6,404 nt of DNA. It comes from an uncultured Clostridia bacterium. GTDB taxonomy: Bacteria > Bacillota > Clostridia > TANB77 > CAG-508. The notes under the pieces were generated by a model. That model worked only from the letters and a program-made list of their open reading frames with translations, was not told where the DNA came from and searched no databases. The DNA lies in the NCBI GenBank assembly GCA_947630255.1, contig CANRGU010000074.1:1-6404 (forward strand). The letters are read 5' to 3'. Below, in pieces: positions 5,334 to 6,404 of the stretch. Positions within the stretch are counted from its first letter, which is position 1. The number at the start of each line of letters is the position of its first letter. The position numbers were made by a program, and so were the translations under genes.

Positions 5334-6215
5334 ATGGAAACTTTACGTTTAGGCTCTACTGGTCCAATGGTTGAGCTGTTGCAAAGTACACTTATGAAAT
5401 TAGGTTTTTATAGCGGGACTATTGACGGGAATTTTGGAAGGCTTACGCAAAGTGGGGTAGGTAGATTTCAAAGAAATTTTGGGCTTACTCCTGATGGTGT
5501 TGTGGGAACTTCAACATGGGATGCTTTATTTCCATATATAAATGGGAGAACTGCATATACAATTCAAAGAAATGATACATTATTTAGCATTGCAAATAGG
5601 TACAATACTACTGTAAATAGAATTAGATTTGCAAATCCTAACATTAATCCAAATAATTTACAAGTTGGGCAAAGAATTATCGTTCCTTTTGGAAATATTA
5701 TTCCTACTAATATAAGTTATAGTTCGGATATTTTAGAATTAAATATTAATGCACTTGCAAGTATCTATCCGTTTTTGCAAATTGGCTCGATAGGCTCTAG
5801 CATTCTTAATAGTTCAATTCCATATATAAGAATGGGAACTGGAGATACAGAAGTTTTTTACAGTGCTGCAATTCATGCTAATGAATGGATTACTTCTCCT
5901 TTGCTTATGAAATTTATTGAGGACTTTTGTTTAGCGTATGTTAATAATACTACTATTTATGATTACAGCGCTAGAAATATTTTTGAAAACACTTCTATAT
6001 ACATAGTGCCAATGTGTAATCCAGATGGTGTGAATTTAGTCACAAGTAAAATTAAACCTGGAAGTGCTATATATAATCAAGCAAAAGCAATTTCAAACAA
6101 CTACCCTTCTATTCCATTTCCAAATGGTTGGAAGGCAAATATACAAGGTGAAAGTTTGATTAACTTCCACCTCTATTGTCAAAGACAACAAGGTTCTGGG
6201 GTACCCAACTTGTAA
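5334..6215 (+). CDS. PG-binding/LysM/M14 peptidase, 3' end lost at a mobile-element junction
   Basis: This is a cell-wall peptidase of the gamma-D-glutamyl-diamino-acid endopeptidase type (as in Lysinibacillus endopeptidase I). It has a peptidoglycan-binding domain (residues 4-65, with DGNFG and PDGVVGTSTWDAL), one LysM (74-119, YTIQRNDTLFSIANRYN to VGQRIIVPF) and an M14 zinc peptidase domain from about 128. The first zinc motif HANE (H181, E184) and the conserved CNPDG (228-232) are present, as is FPNGWKANIQG (262-272). After G272 the expected V-D-L-N substrate-binding stretch is missing and the last 21 residues match nothing in the family. The second zinc His and the catalytic Glu are therefore absent. 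The product is 293 residues where about 400 would be normal, and is probably inactive. No signal peptide is visible, as in related clostridial and spore-associated enzymes. The ATG is preceded by AGGTGA. The in-frame end, including the stop at 6213-6215, appears to be supplied by the inserted element. Confidence 0.85.
   Translation: METLRLGSTGPMVELLQSTLMKLGFYSGTIDGNFGRLTQSGVGRFQRNFGLTPDGVVGTSTWDALFPYINGRTAYTIQRNDTLFSIANRYNTTVNRIRFANPNINPNNLQVGQRIIVPFGNIIPTNISYSSDILELNINALASIYPFLQIGSIGSSILNSSIPYIRMGTGDTEVFYSAAIHANEWITSPLLMKFIEDFCLAYVNNTTIYDYSARNIFENTSIYIVPMCNPDGVNLVTSKIKPGSAIYNQAKAISNNYPSIPFPNGWKANIQGESLINFHLYCQRQQGSGVPNL
6146..6172. repeat. Imperfect palindrome at the element/host junction (possible att site)
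   Basis: AGGTGAAAGTT (6146-6156) and AACTTCCACCT (6162-6172) are inverted copies with one mismatch around the 5-base centre TGATT. The repeat straddles the point where M14 homology ends (after 6149). An imperfect inverted repeat of this size with an asymmetric centre is what a large serine recombinase attachment site looks like. The att assignment is inferred. Confidence 0.45.
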
Positions 6216-6235
6216 TCTTTGATTACTAGTTGGGT
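6203..6235 (+). other. Strong hairpin near the element end, flanked by direct repeats
   Basis: ACCCAACT (6203-6210) pairs with AGTTGGGT (6228-6235) and GTAATC (6212-6217) with GATTAC (6221-6226), with one T-T mismatch and loop TTT. Direct repeats AGGTTCT flank it at 6191-6197 and 6237-6243. A T-rich stretch (TTCTTATTTTT) begins 4 bases further on, so it could terminate plus-strand reading from the broken peptidase gene. It could also be an end structure of the element. The peptidase stop codon lies within its loop-proximal stem. Confidence 0.5.
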
Positions 6236-6256
6236 CAGGTTCTTATTTTTAAAATT

Positions 6257-6276
6257 AATGTAGTTTAAACTACATT
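6257..6276 (-). terminator. 20-bp perfect palindrome over the recombinase stop, possible terminator
   Basis: AATGTAGTTT and AAACTACATT form a perfect palindrome with no spacer. It contains the TAA stop of the minus-strand recombinase and is followed on that strand by AATTTTAAAAATAAG. As RNA it would fold to about 8 bp with a small loop. It may be a weak terminator or a protein-binding site. Confidence 0.35.
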
Positions 6277-6404
6277 TTCTTTATTATCTAAAATCTTCTC
6301 AATAGGAATAAAGTCATCTATATTTTCACTAATTGTATTTAATGGTGCAAAATTAAATGTAATAAATACATTTTTGTCTTTATCAATTTCAATTTTATCA
6401 ACAA
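6265..6404 (-). CDS. C-terminal end of a probable large serine recombinase (partial)
   Basis: The minus strand is open from the window edge to a TAA at 6265-6267, giving the last 45 residues of a longer protein. The stretch VDKIEIDKDKNVFITFNF near its start has the alternating beta pattern (K-I-x-x-D-x-x-x-x-V-x-I-x-F-N-F) with which clostridial large serine recombinases typically end. An acidic tail ending KENVV follows. These enzymes catalyse site-specific integration and excision of phages and conjugative elements. The location at the edge of disrupted host DNA agrees with that role. The catalytic N-terminus is outside the window, so the family call rests on a short C-terminal segment and context. 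Confidence 0.5.
   Translation of the reverse strand, partial: VDKIEIDKDKNVFITFNFAPLNTISENIDDFIPIEKILDNKENVV

Larger units (their letters stand above)
6150..6404. mobile_element. End of an integrated mobile element inside the M14 gene (partial)
   Basis: M14 homology stops after codon 272, and the following DNA carries an unrelated minus-strand recombinase C-terminus pointing towards the junction. Serine-integrase genes are commonly found right at one end of their element, next to the att site. The left boundary is approximate (6147-6160) and the other end lies beyond the window. Confidence 0.5.

Noticed and set aside
6199..6207. GGGTACCC palindrome as a separate site
   Set aside because: It is short and partly absorbed in the larger 6203-6235 hairpin.
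1..6404. CRISPR array, tRNA or rRNA genes
   Set aside because: I saw no regularly spaced direct repeats and no cloverleaf or rRNA-like sequence on either strand.

Overview
The window is strongly AT-rich DNA, mostly coding on the minus strand. It looks like a low-GC Gram-positive anaerobe of the Clostridia type. The reasons are a tetrahydrofolate (THF) riboswitch in front of a folT-like gene, clostridial-style GGAGG ribosome binding sites, an ECF vitamin transporter, and an M14 peptidase carrying peptidoglycan-binding and LysM domains. The species cannot be named from the sequence alone.

Region 1 (about 60-3520, minus strand) is a folate uptake and retention operon. Reading leftwards it holds a promoter (3488-3516), a THF riboswitch (3374-3480) with an antiterminator/terminator switch that also buries the ribosome binding site, a fused folT-folC gene (folate S component joined to folylpolyglutamate synthase), ecfA (ABC ATPase), ecfT (membrane component) and a terminator hairpin (66-93). 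The genes overlap or abut, so they are probably co-translated. The implied logic is that low THF opens the switch, the ECF transporter brings folate in, and the FolC domain attached to the S component polyglutamylates it so that it stays inside. Two +1 frameshifts break this operon, one in the FolT part (near 3156) and one exactly in the Walker A loop of EcfA (near 1381). Both lie at the tetranucleotide CGGA where a glycine is expected. By my scan, these two sites hold the only zero-frame CGG codons in the window. Sequencing error, gene decay and programmed frameshifting all remain possible.

Region 2 (3585-5188, minus strand) holds an unrecognised 236-residue protein with two DUF3006-like halves, started by TTG and served by its own promoter. 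Upstream of it is a membrane-anchored DNA/RNA non-specific nuclease of the competence-nuclease type, also with a good promoter.

Region 3 (5189-6404) has a divergent intergenic stretch and then a plus-strand PG-binding/LysM/M14 peptidase gene. Homology stops abruptly after codon 272 (about 6149). What follows looks like the end of an integrated mobile element: an imperfect palindrome at the junction, a strong hairpin flanked by direct repeats, and the C-terminal 45 codons of a probable large serine recombinase on the minus strand. The peptidase has probably been disrupted by site-specific integration.
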